Positions 21,833 to 33,135 of a DNA stretch of 64,000 bases are shown here, one piece after another (the stretch's first letter is position 1; each line of letters begins with the position of its first letter). The stretch spans positions 124,001 to 188,000 of the forward strand of contig NC_085849.1 in assembly GCF_020906515.1 (NCBI RefSeq), given 5' to 3'. A model generated the notes under the pieces. That model saw only the letters and a list, made by a program, of their open reading frames with translations, made no database searches and was not told the origin of the DNA. The stretch is from Vanrija pseudolonga. Its lineage: Eukaryota; Basidiomycota; Tremellomycetes; Trichosporonales; Trichosporonaceae. The position numbers and the translations under genes are program-made.

Positions 21833-22113
21833 GAACCGACTGCGTGCACGCATGCACGCTGTCATTGTGTTGTTGCTGCTGCTGTTGTTATCGCTTGACC
21901 CGAGCCGATGGCGCCTCGCCACGACACGGCCATGTCCGAATCGAGGAGGCGGAGGCGGCGACACGGCCGCCTGTCGGCCCTCCTGCCGCCGTGGTGTTGC
22001 TCACTCACCCCGCACCACCTCGCACGAGCGGCAAGTTGTCCACCTCGCTCCCACTCACATACATATGATCGCAGCTCAGCGCACCATGCACCCCTCCCAT
22101 ACTCACACCCGCC

Positions 22114-23300
22114 ATGACACTCACCCAGACCACCCCAAACGCAAACATCGCAATCATCCAACTGCGCGCGGCCTCCCCCGCCGCCAAGCTCGAGACCATC
22201 GCCCGCGTCCGCGAGCTCGTCGCGCAGGCCGTGGGCCAGTCCCACGCGGCCGGAGCGCCCGTCGACCTCGTCATCCTCCCCGAGCTGTGGAACGGCCTCG
22301 CGGACCCCGACGAGAGCATCACGCACGACGAGGTGATCCCCGAGGTCGGGGCGAGGGTCGGGGATATTCCGGCTAAGAGCGTCAGCGTGCGCGCGTTGGC
22401 GGAGATTGCGGCGCAGCACAATATTTGGCTCGTTGGCGGTGGGTCGATCTCGGTTCAGATGGGCGCGGCGGGCATAGGTTGCGCTCCCGAGCTGACGCTC
22501 GCTCGCTCGCTCTAGGCACGATCGTCGAAACCGGCACGCCGAAGCTCTACAACACGGCCACGGTGTGGTCCCCGGCCGGCGAGCTCGTGCAGAAACACCG
22601 CAAAGCGCACCTTTTTGACATTGCCCTCCCCGCCGTGACCTTCAAGGAGAGCGCGGCGTTCGACCCGGGCCAAAGCCTGTGTACGTTCCAGACGCCATGG
22701 GGCAAGTTTGGTCTTGCGATGTGCGTGCAGTGATGGGTGGAGAGCTGACTTTAGTTGCTACGAGCTGAGGTTTGCCGAGGTGGCGATTGCGCTCGCGCGC
22801 CAGGGTGAGTGGCGTGGGGGTATCGGGGGAGGTGACGCTCGCGCGCTGACGCGCCCTCGTGCAGACATCTCGGCCATCATCTACCCCGCAGCATTCACCA
22901 AGCCCACCGGCGAGCTCCACTGGGAGCTACTGCACCGCGCCCGCGCGCTCGATAACCAGGTCTACGTGTTCGCTGCGTGTCTGGGGCGGGTCGAGCCGGC
23001 CAAGGTGGTCATGGTGGGTGGCATCCGACCGCCGTCAGGCGGGCGTAGACACACGCTGACACTGGTGCCCAGTACGGCCACTCACTCGCTGCGAATCCCT
23101 TGGGCCAGATCGTCGCGACCGCTGCCGAGGGCGAGGAGATTGTGTACGCGACGCTGGGTACGTTGATGGTCGGAGCAGGGCTGACAGCGCAAGACCACGA
23201 CGTCGTCAAGGATACCCGCGCCGGCATCCCGCTCGGGACGCAGCGCCGGTTCGACCTGTACGCTGATATTGGGGTCGGGGCTGTTATCAGTGCGGCGTGA
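22114..23300 (+). CDS. Carbon-nitrogen hydrolase, Nit2/omega-amidase-like
   Basis: Predicted amidase of the nitrilase superfamily, 308 aa, of the type that hydrolyses alpha-ketoglutaramate and related omega-amides in the cytosol. Six exons: 22114-22438, 22516-22720, 22755-22804, 22865-23013, 23073-23157 and 23188-23300. The Glu-Lys-Cys triad is visible as VILPELWN (Glu57), KHRKAHLFD (Lys138) and LAICYELRF (Cys178); the last is formed by splicing across a 34-base intron. NPLGQIV and the C-terminal IPLGTQRRFDLY are typical. The last intron is 30 bases and a multiple of three, so its retention would add ten residues without breaking the frame. It converges with the dioxygenase gene, 3' ends about 200 bases apart. 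Confidence 0.94.
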
Positions 23301-23502
23301 GAGAATACGGCGTGAATGGCCGGTGGGAGCAGGCTGGTGAAGGCGCGCCGATGCAGAATGTCCGAAGTGCCACCCCCTCCTGTCAATCTCGACGCTAGCG
23401 GGCCCGCCGAATCGAGAAGTGCTGCTTACATCCTCATTGTCCTACTGTATCATACTTCTACACTCTGCTACCCACTCACTCCCAACCCCGTCACACGCGA
23501 CA

Positions 23503-24628
23503 CTAAGCCCGAACGCCGACCAAGCCCAGCACCTCCCTCGACAGCGGGGGCTCGTTGAACGGCCGGCGGTTCATGTGGTCGATGCTCCCGTCCGGCTTGC
23601 GCGGCACGGCCTCTGGCTCGAGCGTCAGATCACGGTCGGCCATGACGACGTTGAGGTACGGCCAGTGGGTCGTGCCCTTGCGGTCGTCGAAGATGGCCTT
23701 CTTCTTCTCCAGGTCCGCGGGGGACATGAGGCTGCGCGGCGAGTAGCAGATGTAGGTTGCGAAACGCCAGTTGCCGCCCGTGGGGGACTGGTTCCAGTGG
23801 ACTGTGCGCGAGTCCCAGACTGCGGTGGTGTGTTAGCATTGCGCGGCGTGGGAGGGACGTCCAGTAAGGACAACGCGGTCCACTCACGAATCAAGTCCCC
23901 GGGGTTCGCGCACACCTTGACCGTCTCACACCCGGCCTTCTTGAACCACTCCCACTCGTCATCAGAGAACAAGTACGAGTTCTCCTTCTCGCCCTTGTCG
24001 CCCTCGGGCCGCCAGCCGCCCTGCTCGGCAAAGTGGCGCTCGTGCAGCAGGTGGCTGCCCTTCATGACTACCAGGCCGCCGTCGTCGGGGCCGTTGAGGC
24101 CGAGGTTGGCGATGCCCTGGTACAGCTCGAAGCGGTCGATGCGGCGGACGTTCTGGTCGATGTCTAGGGGTGGGGGTTAGCCTTGATTCCGTCTCTCCCG
24201 CCCGCAGCAGTCGCGCAGCGACTGCTGCTTAGTTACTCACGAGGCCAAGGCCGCGTAGGCTGGATGTCTGTCCTTCCACCAGGCCCCAGCGGCGTCGTCG
24301 CGTTCATGCCATCAAACGACACAATCAGATCGTCCGTCCCCCAGATCTCGGCAAACGTCTTGAGGATGCCGGGCTCGGTGCGGATCTTCCACACAAAGTC
24401 CTCGTGCACGACGCCGCCGTACCGGTTGTACATGCCGCCATGGTGGCCAAAGGGCATGAGCTCCGTTTTCCAGGTGCTCGGGTCGTCGCGCTTGAAGCCG
24501 TACCCGAACGCCTCGATCCACTGGACCGCCTTCTCCTGGAACTCGGCGCAGGCCTCGGGGCCAACAACGCCGGGGACGACAACGTACCCGTCGCGCTCGA
24601 GGTCGATCAGCCACTGGGACTTGGTCAT
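23503..24628 (-). CDS. Phytanoyl-CoA dioxygenase-like Fe(II)/2-oxoglutarate oxygenase
   Basis: Non-haem iron oxygenase, 326 aa, exons 24241-24628, 23888-24163 and 23503-23819 on the minus strand. The iron-binding set is His-x-Asp in RPWPHID (His130, Asp132, made by splicing) and the distal His in SRTVHWNQSP (His229). The 2-oxoglutarate Arg is probably in GGNWRFATY (about residue 240). LERDGYVVVPGVV is the common N-terminal start of the family. No peroxisomal tail (SKL type) is visible; the C-terminus is LVGVRA. Substrate unknown; fungal relatives act in catabolism and in secondary metabolism. It lies between an amidase and a sugar porter. Confidence 0.9.
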
Positions 24629-26293
24629 TGTGTGAGTGTGTGTGCGTGTGTGGATGGGGGCAGGCGACGCGCGCTCGCAGCACACCCTTGTTATGTATGC
24701 ATGCTCGCACGTCCCGGGGTCTGCTGCCAAGTCTTCACCCCGCTCCGGCCCCCCGCAGAGAAACCCCCCAGCCAGCCCTTGCAATGTCCGATTCGGCGCT
24801 GGACCGGTCCGAATGGCCGACTGGGAAATGTGCGCTCTCGTACTGCCGGGCCGGTCATTCTCGGTGATTATGGTCCACCAACGCGCCGCGGCTGTTCGTC
24901 TGCGCAGGCGTTGGGGGTCAGCCGACCTGACATAAAGCGTGGAATGCGCGCACCGCACATGACTGAGCCCCTCGGAAGTGCTGCAAAACTGTTGATGGTG
25001 GAATGGGGTGTGTACGGGTGTCGGACTCGCGCGACGGTGTTTTCTCCACACTCACCGGGGTTGAGAGACGACGTGTCGCACAATTCAAAGTTGCGCACTT
25101 GACTATAACACGCACATTCTTCTTCTACACTCAGTGCCCACCTACTGCGACCGGGTCTGTGTCAGTCTCCTACGACCATCTATCCCCGCCCCGGCGACAT
25201 GGAGTGCTGAGCGCTGAGCTTCTGACTGCAGCTGAGCCCAGCTCTTTAACATATACCCCAATTGACTCGGGTTCTCTTGAAGGCCGACTTTTAGCGCAGA
25301 ACCGTGTGCCCTCGGTGTTCTTGGTGTTCGGCACCCCATTGTCGTGCAACACGGCCCCGCGTGGCCCAGGCGGGTTCACCCCGCCCACCCCTCCTTGGCA
25401 GGCTTCGATGCGCGGAGCATTGGCGCCCCCCTCTGGGCGGAGCAGCGGGGCCGAGCATAGCCGGCTTCTGCTTCTGCGTCCACTAAGCCCTATCTCCCGC
25501 GGCAGGTAACCGCAGTCGAGCGCGGTTGGCACTGCACGTCCGCGGCATGCCGACTGGAGCGGGCCGACCTCCGACGCGCGCAGGCTTGGCTAAATGTGGC
25601 GAGTGGATAGGCCACACCCACCGAGGTCCCTGAGGAAGAAGGGCGCTGGCACCACTGGCACGTCGCAATAGCCTCGATCCGAAGCGACGACGTACAAGGA
25701 GAGCAGCGCTATCCCCCGAGGCGCGGCAACGCAGAGTGGTGGTGGCACGCCTGCGTGCTTGGCAGTGGACAGCCGAGGACCAGCCAGGAAAAGGCCGGCT
25801 TGCCGTGCTGCCTGCCCCTGAGGCATCTGTAACGACGGCCACACCCCGCCTGCCTCCCCTCCTCAATCGCTTAACCCAACTCAACGCAGCGAACGGCCCC
25901 ACAAGGCCCATTCTCGGCGCATTCAGCGTACCTCTCTCCCCCGCCTGCCCCCCCATCCGCTCCCAAATGGGCCCCGTCGCGCTCGTCGAGAGCGCCGGCT
26001 ATCCCCCGCTCGGGGGGTTGACACCGCTGCGAGGTGGGCTCGGCGATAGCGCCATCTCCGTGAGCGGAGCAGGCCTGGACACGATCCCTCCTGGGGGCCC
26101 TCTTTCGCCCGAGGCTCCGCTCGGGGGAAGTGAGGGGTGGAGGCGGAGCTGCGACGTTTTGCATAAGATGTCGAGGTGTGGAGAGTCTTGGCGCCACAGC
26201 TCCTCGGCTCCTCGTTCGGCACGACAACAACAACATAAAGTCGTAACCGCTGCGCTTTCGACTTAGGACACCACGACATCTCCACGCAACATC
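24629..26293. other. Divergent intergenic region, 1.7 kb
   Basis: Upstream of both the dioxygenase (minus) and the sugar porter (plus). No gene seen; frames inside are GC-rich chance frames without domains. GC content drops locally near 25080-25320. Confidence 0.5.
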
Positions 26294-28085
26294 ATGGCTG
26301 GCGGCACAGCTATCGCACCCACTGGCGGCTCGAGCGAGCTCGCAACCATCCTCGCAGGTCGCGACCTGCGCTGGTACAAGGGCTACCAGCTACGTCTCAT
26401 CCTCATGCTCGTGAGTCGGCATCCCCGCGTCGCCAACTAACCGCAGTTCTTGGTCCTCATCACGTCCGTGACCAACGGGTACGACTCGTCGATGATGAAC
26501 GGGCTGCAAAGTCTCGACACGTGGAAGTCGTACTTTAACAACCCGCAGAACCACCCCAAGACCTTCGGACGTGAGTTCCCCAGCCCCGCTCGTTTCTCTT
26601 GAAGCCTGTTGACCTCATTCCACAGTCTACACCGCCATCCTCAACATTGGCGGCATCGCCGCTCTCCCCTTCGGCCCGTTCATCGCCGACAGGTTTGGCC
26701 GCCGCATGGGCATCTTTGTCGGGTGCGGCATCATGATTGTCGGGTGTGCGCTGCAGGCCGGCGCGCTCAACCCGGGCATGTTCCTCGCCGGGCGCGGTAT
26801 CGTCGGCTTTGGAGTCAACATTGCGCACCTCGCCGCGCCGGTCCTCATCACTGAGCTCGCGTTCCCGACGTACCGCGCGCCACTGACCTCGGTCTACAAT
26901 TCACTTTGGTACCTCGGCTCGATCATTGCCGCGTGGACGACGTACGGCACCTTCCGGATCAACAACCAGTGGGGGTGGCGCATCCCGAGCATCCTGATGG
27001 CGCTCGCGCCGATCGTGCAGTTTGTGGCTATCTGGTTCATCCCCGAGTCGCCGCGCTGGCTCATCAACCACGGCAAGACGGAGCAGGCGCTCGACATCAT
27101 CGCCAAGTGGCACTGTGACGGCGACCGCAACGACCCGCTCGTCGAGTTCGAGTACGCCGAGATGCAGGAGATGATCCGCGCCGAGCACGAGTCGAAGGAG
27201 ACGACTTACGCCAGCCTTTTCAAAACCAAGGGCAACCGCCGCCGCATGCGCATCGTCATCGCCATTGCCTTCTTCTCGCAGTGGAGCGGGAACGGCCTTG
27301 TGTCCTACTACCTCTCGCTCATCCTCAACTCGATCGGCATCACCAAGCAGTCCGACCAGACGCTGTTCAATGGCATCCTGCAGATCTACAACCTGTTCTG
27401 TGCCGCATCGTCTGGGCTGCTTGTCGACCGAGCCGGACGCCGACCCCTTTTCCTCGCGTCCACGGGTGGCATGTGTCTCTCGTTCATCTGCTGGACGATC
27501 AGCAGCGCAGTCTACACGAACAGCTCGCACACGTATGACCCGGCCTGCCTCGCCCTGCACGACGGGAACAAGGCGAGCTGTGTCGCGCTCGACGCCAACA
27601 AGCATGCCGGGCATGCCGTCATTGCGTTCATCTACCTCTTCTACACGGCGTACAACCTCGCCATGAGCCCCCTGATCGTCGGTTACACGGTCGAGATTAT
27701 GCCCTACTCGCTCCGCGCAAAGGGTCTCATGATGCTCCAGCTGGGCGTAACCTGCGCGTCGACCTTCAACCAGTACACCAACCCCATTGCGCTCGACGCC
27801 CTCGGCTGGAAGTACTACATCTGCTTCTGCGTCTTCATCGCCTTCGAGTTTGTCTACTGCTACCTGTTTGTCATTGAGACGCGCGGCAAGAATGGCATCC
27901 TCTCGCTCGAGGAAATCGGCGCTTTATTCGACGGCCCCGCCCGCTGGGGATTCCAGAAGAACCCCGCAGTGGACGGCACCGCTGTTGATCAAGAGAATGC
28001 TCCTGGCCTCTCGAAAACTGCATCGAACGCCAAGGACGGCGATGTGGTGCACATCGACGACACCGAGGGTGCGAAGCGTCACTGA
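26294..28085 (+). CDS. MFS sugar porter (lactose permease-like hexose/disaccharide transporter)
   Basis: Twelve-helix sugar:proton symporter or facilitator of 566 aa in the plasma membrane. Exons are 26294-26410, 26447-26570 and 26626-28085. Sugar-porter signatures in order: GYDSSMMNG in helix 1, DRFGRR after helix 2, PESPRWLI before the central loop, a helix 7 block WSGNGLVSYYLSLIL, DRAGRRPLF after helix 8, the helix 10 segment TAYNLAMSPLIVGYTVEIMP, and the ETRG end of helix 12. The substrate cannot be told; similar sequences are often annotated lactose or galactose permeases. The tail is hydrophilic and acidic (KDGDVVHIDDTEG). It is complete with a canonical start. Confidence 0.95.
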
Positions 28086-28257
28086 GGCGGTGACCAACCC
28101 GACGTCACACCATGGCGTGTCGCGCGAGTCTTCCATTATTAAACACATTTAACTGCGTATGAATCAAGTTGTCCAGTCTGCTCAAACAAACGACAGATTC
28201 ATTCCAACAAACTACTTGATAACTTCATTCCTAATCCTAACAAGATACTTCAACCGC

Positions 28258-28689
28258 TTAGCACTTCACGTTGATGACGACGTTGGGGCTAATGTTCCAC
28301 CAGGGGGTGTAGCACATGCCGCCGATGTTGTAGAAGCCCGAGTTGGTCTTGCAAGTGATCGCAACGTCCGTGTTGGGCGGGTAAGTGGCCATGACGGGCA
28401 GGAACATGTTGGGGCCAAAGTAGCACGGCGTAGTGGTGATGGTGTACGGGTAGCCGTAGTTGGGGGGCCACTGGCGCTTGTCGTTGCTGCCCGCGGGCGG
28501 CTCGGGGGCAGCCTCGACGTCGTTGGGCGACTGCACGCGCCCCTCGGCGGCCTTGAGGGCCAGCTCATACGCGTGGTTCGCGGCCTCGGTGTGGTCCTCG
28601 CGCGGGGCGAGCGAGATGGGCTGGTCCGCGGGCAGGGCAGTGGCGAGCGTGGCGGCCGTGGCGGCGAGGAGGGCGAGGGAGAGCTTCAT
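28258..28689 (-). CDS. Small secreted protein with Kex2-type processing site
   Basis: 143 aa, single exon. The N-terminus MKLSLALLAATAATLATALP is a clear signal peptide. An acidic propeptide follows (REDHTEAANHAYELALKAAEG), then a dibasic Lys-Arg in GSNDKR, the usual Kex2 cleavage site, leaving a mature part of about 71 residues beginning QWPPNYGYPYT with four Cys and Tyr/Pro/Asn-rich sequence. The mature domain is not recognised. It is TATA-driven and therefore probably inducible. It could be a cell-wall or effector-like protein. Confidence 0.82.
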   Translation of the reverse strand: MKLSLALLAATAATLATALPADQPISLAPREDHTEAANHAYELALKAAEGRVQSPNDVEAAPEPPAGSNDKRQWPPNYGYPYTITTTPCYFGPNMFLPVMATYPPNTDVAITCKTNSGFYNIGGMCYTPWWNISPNVVINVKC

Positions 28690-28780
28690 TGTGGCGGGTT
28701 GATGCTGGGTTTGGGCTATTGAGTTGGGAGTTTGGGAGTGGGGATGAGTTGGTGAAGAGGCGAATGGCCGAGTAAAGCAG

Positions 28781-28790
28781 CCTTATATGT
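28781..28790 (-). promoter_or_regulatory. TATA box of the Kex2-processed secreted protein gene
   Basis: ACATATAAGG on the minus strand, 92 bases before its ATG. Confidence 0.55.
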
Positions 28791-29542
28791 CTTCCTTGAG
28801 ACGTCGTTCCCACTCGTACAGGTCGTTCAGCTCTCGTCAGCCCGCCCAGCCCCCTCAAGGCGGCAGTCCCGGAACGGACAGCGATCCAGGTCCCACGACC
28901 GCACATGAAACCTTGGACGCACCGAGTAACCCAAAGGCAGACCGAGCCATACCTCCTCTCCCGAGCTACGCTACCACCCCCAACTCATCTATATCGTTAC
29001 CGCGGTCACGGACCCCGCTGCCCGACTCAAACAGCCCCGACAATAGCCCCAAGGGCGATGCTGCGATGATGCCACTGTCCTCAAGGTTGTGTTAATTAAC
29101 CCTCGGTCGTACCTTCTTCATCGATAGCGCTGGGGTCCCGAGCTCGACGAGAGCCTCGCCGTCCCGCAGGCACTTGGAACAGGCTGAATGTTGAAGCTGG
29201 GGCCAGCTGAATGACGAGGCCAAATCAGCCGCGCTCGCTCGACCTGCCGCGACCTGACTCGACCTGCCAAGAGCGCTGTCAGATCTGGGGCCCGTCCTGC
29301 GTCTGTTTGAGCTGTGGCGGTTGCTGTGCGTCCGAACCGCACAAGGGGGTACGGCATGGTGTGCGAGATGTGATGCCGGTGGGGGAGGTGGGTGGAGTAA
29401 TCGTCTCGGCCGTATCAGAGCTCGGCGGGCTCGTGGGTGGGCAGCACAGCGCCTGGCCCTTGACAGAAATGCCTATGCGAATATGATAGCACCAATGCAT
29501 GCCTCATTTGCTTCTTCCAAGTATTGTGCAGAGTACGGCGGA
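28791..29542. other. Intergenic between secreted-protein gene and lipase
   Basis: Upstream of the 28258 gene and downstream of the lipase. No gene or repeat recognised; GACCTGCCRCGACCTGACTC-like short direct repeats near 29239-29270. Confidence 0.45.
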
Positions 29543-31369
29543 CTACATGTAAGGGATGATGTCCTCCATGTACTTGCCGAGAACATCTCCGGCCTTCTGC
29601 CTAAAGTCATCCTTGATAGTAGTGAAGAAGACCTTGAAAAAGTTGATGAGTTGTCTGTTGGTGTTGTCCCACCGAGGCCAGTTGACATTGACCTTGCTCT
29701 TGCCCGGGCTTGTGCCGCCGGAAGCATCGTTGGGGTCGAGGTTGTAGAGGAAATTGAAGTAGTAGCCGTGGAGACCGTTGGACAGGTAGGTAGGGATGCC
29801 ACCGAGGTAGAACATCTCGAGGATGTCACTGCCGTGGAAAGTGCCAACGATGGGGAGGCCAAAACCGTAGCTCGAAATGTAGGACCAGGCAGGAACCTCG
29901 GGGTGGAGCGTGGTAGCAACGGACAGGAACCAACGACGAGATAGAGTGAAGACCAGGTCGCCCAGAATCGCAGCCATGCGCTTGAAGCCAGGGTACCATT
30001 CGTTGAAGATGAAGGTACGGAAGGGCGAGCCAGCGGTGATGTCGGCGGGGTATGCCGTGACAAGCTCGGTCAGCTTGTCTCTGGAGAAGCCGGGGACAAA
30101 GACATTGGACAAGTAGTCGACAATGTCCTTGGTGTTGGATGACGTGTTGAGCTGCGCCAGACTGAAGATGGTGCCCTCGTCCTCCTGGTCACCGATGATG
30201 AAGGGGACCGGAGCATACTTGCCCTGCTTGAGAAGGCGGACGGGGCAGTCGGGCAGGACGTCGCCGTCGTAGCGTGGGAGGTAGGAGAGCGCGACCGAGT
30301 TGTAGCCCAGCACGTGGGGGACCGAGTTGACGGCGCTGTAGAACTTGTCGTAGGGAAGATTCCTAAGGCAGTTGAGCGTGTCGGCCTGACCGGCACAAGG
30401 CGAAGCCGCGACAACCTGGTCGTAAACACTCTGACCCTTGGGGCCGTCGATTGGGCTGATGGGCACGGTCGAACCCGAGTTCATGATGCCACCGCGGAAC
30501 AGAGGCTTGCCCTTGTAGAGGTTGTTGCCACCATAGTAGGCCATCATGTTCCAGACTGAGATGGCGCCAGCCGACTCGCCCCAGATGGTCACTTTGCTCG
30601 GGTCGCCTCCGAACGCTGCAATGTTGTCGGCCGTCCACTCGAGGCCGAGGCGCTGGTCACGGTGGCCCAGGTTGCCCGCGCCGGCCGCCTTGATCTCCTT
30701 TCCGGCCAGGAAACCCCATCCGCCGACACGGTAATTGACAGCAACGAAGATGAAGGGCTTGCCGAGGTCCATGCCCCTAGACACGATGATGCCACCATCG
30801 TACATAGAGTTCCAGCCAAGCTGTTGTTGGTGTGGTGGTTAGTCACCTTGAATCAGGCACCGCGGGGTCTTGTTACCGTCACTCACCTCGAAGCCTCCGC
30901 CAAAGATCCAGAACAGGACGGGGAGGTTGTCCCCGGCCTTGGTGCCCTTGGGCCGGAAGACGTTGATGTTCAGACAGTCTTCCTGGCTCTTGAGGGCCTT
31001 CTTGAACAGGGGCGACTCGCTGACGATGCTGACGAGGTTGGGGAGGAGCGAGGGGTCTCCCGGCCTGCCAAGGAATTGAGGGCATGCTGCCGATTGTTGG
31101 GTGGCATCAAAGTTGACGAGCGGCCTGTCCAGCGGTTTCGGGGGAGCGAGACGCAGTGCGCTAACGGGAGCCTGCGCGAACGGAATGCCAGTAAAGGCCT
31201 CGATGTTGATGCGCGACAGGCCAGTGATGCTTCCCGCGGGAATGTTGATGCTGACCGTCGGGAAGATACCACGCTCACCAATGTCGTTCTCTGTAACATA
31301 CGGGGCGGGTGTGGCCAAGGCGCTGCCAAGGAGGCTAAGAAGAAGCAGTCCTTTGGATACAGTCACCAT
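29543..31369 (-). CDS. Secreted type-B carboxylesterase/lipase (Candida rugosa lipase-like)
   Basis: Predicted extracellular esterase or lipase, 586 aa, exons 30887-31369 and 29543-30820 with a 66-base intron. MVTVSKGLLLLSLLGSALA is a signal peptide. Family marks: EDCLNINVFRP, the oxyanion loop FGGGFE, the nucleophile elbow WGESAGA (Ser about residue 244), Glu in DEGTIFS, and His in GTFHGSDIL near the C-terminus, completing a Ser-Glu-His triad. Cys pairs (AACPQF with EDCLN, SPCAGQ with LNCLRN) fit the two conserved disulfides. Length is slightly above the usual 530-550. It probably releases fatty acids from esters in the environment. The gene looks complete. Confidence 0.95.
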
Positions 31370-33064
31370 GACGAATGTGACCGGGGAGGGAGGAAGGGAA
31401 GCTGTCGGGGGGTTGGGACATGTCAGTTGTGCAGCTCCTTGTCACCTTTAAGGCGTGCAATGTTAATGGGACAATGGGTGGGACAGTTGCCCGAACAACG
31501 AGCTGGGCAGGGACCAATGTCCCGCCGCGCAGGATGCATGGCGGGGACATGTTTATTTACCGCGTGCGAGCGTTCTCTTGGCAGTGGATGGCAATGTGGA
31601 GCAGCAGGAGCAGAAGAAGCGAAAGTGTTCTCCGGGCTTGGGTCGACAACCAAGACGAGGAAGAGGCAATGGGCCTGACGTTTACGAGAGCTGGGGCTAG
31701 CGTCCTCCCTCGGACGCGTCTGTCCCTGGAGCGCGCGTCACGATGATGCGTTTGGGTTTGAGGGACCCGTGGCGCCTCACACTTGACCGATCAGTCCAGG
31801 CCCAGGGACAGATGCATCCACTGGAGAGCTTGACTGTCTCCACAGCTTGGAAGAGGGGGCGCCATAACACTGGGTGAGACATGACTGTCCTGATCGTCAT
31901 GTGGGTGCAAGGCTTGGCAGGTTTGGTGTTTCACCGTCTTCCTGGGGCTGAGACATGGCTGCAAGTCGTCTTCCGTTGCGTTTTCTCCTCCTCAATCACA
32001 TGCACATTGAGCTTTCCCGCAAGCTATTGTCATCTCCATCGTCCGACTTGAGCCCTTGGATGAGTTGAGCATAGTACTTACTTGCATGGTTTTCATCTCT
32101 TCCTCATTTCAGCATGCCCGAGTACCATCTGATGTCACAAACTTGCATCCGAGGTGTGCGCTGTGTGCGGGGTTCGGGGTGCCGCACATGCGGCAGCCAA
32201 CCAGGCTCGTGGTTGTTGACATTAGCGCGCTGTTCGAGTCAGCAACACGACAGGGTCGCGCCTTGCTGGGCTGGATTCACTAGCTGTTCCTGCAGGCAGT
32301 GGCTAGTGCAGGATAAGTGTATCGTTGACATGCTGTAAGCCGGTGCAGAGCCGCCGGTCGAGGTTCCCGAAGTCGGCGCAGTCCTCGTTATGGAGCTGTA
32401 TGCATCCGACTCTGTGTTGGCGAACAGCTCCTCCGACCAATGGGCTGTGGAATGACCGGTGTCTCAGTCTCGATGATCTGTCTTCGACATGTTGGACCAG
32501 CACTGCCAAGGCCAACCCAGCATTCCGCCAGACGAACCGAACAGGAACCTGGCTCCGAGGTTCCAGCACAGTGGTCAAAGAACGGGATAAGCATCAGAGG
32601 CTAGCGCGGCTTGGCCACCGCCAGTGACGTCTGAAGGCACCGAGGCCATCTCACACCGCCCCCGAAGTTTAAAAGCACACACGTCCTGATCTGGGGTGTG
32701 GTGACTTTGCCTCGGCAAGATGGAAGCAGCCTGTCCACACTTAATGTGGGTTAGCCCGGCGCTTCCAGACTGGGGGACGAAAACTGTTCCTGGGGAGGAT
32801 GCCCGGCCGACCGACCGACGTTTCATCTCATGACCGCCATTGCTCATGGCCAACACTTCGGCGACGACAAACTGTATGAGGGGCATGCACAGAGCTCGTG
32901 ATTCGACAAGCATTCGGATGCTGATTGAACGCCGCAGACGCGTCTCGCACTAGAACCTCGCACCAGACCCCTGGTTTGTGGCGCCGGCGGAAGCGAATGG
33001 GCAACCGCCAAAAACGATGGCTGCTCTCACAACTCTTCTCTTCTTGCAACTCATCGCTCTACTA
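31370..33064. other. Long gene-poor stretch upstream of the lipase
   Basis: About 1.7 kb with lower GC than the gene-dense parts. I see no spliced gene; all open frames are under 110 codons and lack motifs. It contains the lipase promoter and reaches the tRNA. Confidence 0.5.
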
Positions 33065-33135
33065 TACACTGTAAGGGAGTCGAACCCCTGCCGCATCGAT
33101 GGCAACGATGCATGATACCGTTTCACCAACAGTGT
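33065..33135 (-). tRNA. tRNA-Gly (anticodon GCC)
   Basis: A full cloverleaf folds on the minus strand. Acceptor ACACTGT pairs with ACAGTGT. The D arm has GTGA/TCAT with a GG in the loop. The anticodon stem CATCG/CGATG encloses loop TTGCCAT (anticodon GCC). The T arm AGGGG/CCCTT encloses TTCGACT. Discriminator base A. There is no intron. It reads GGC codons, which are common in this GC-rich genome. Confidence 0.93.
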
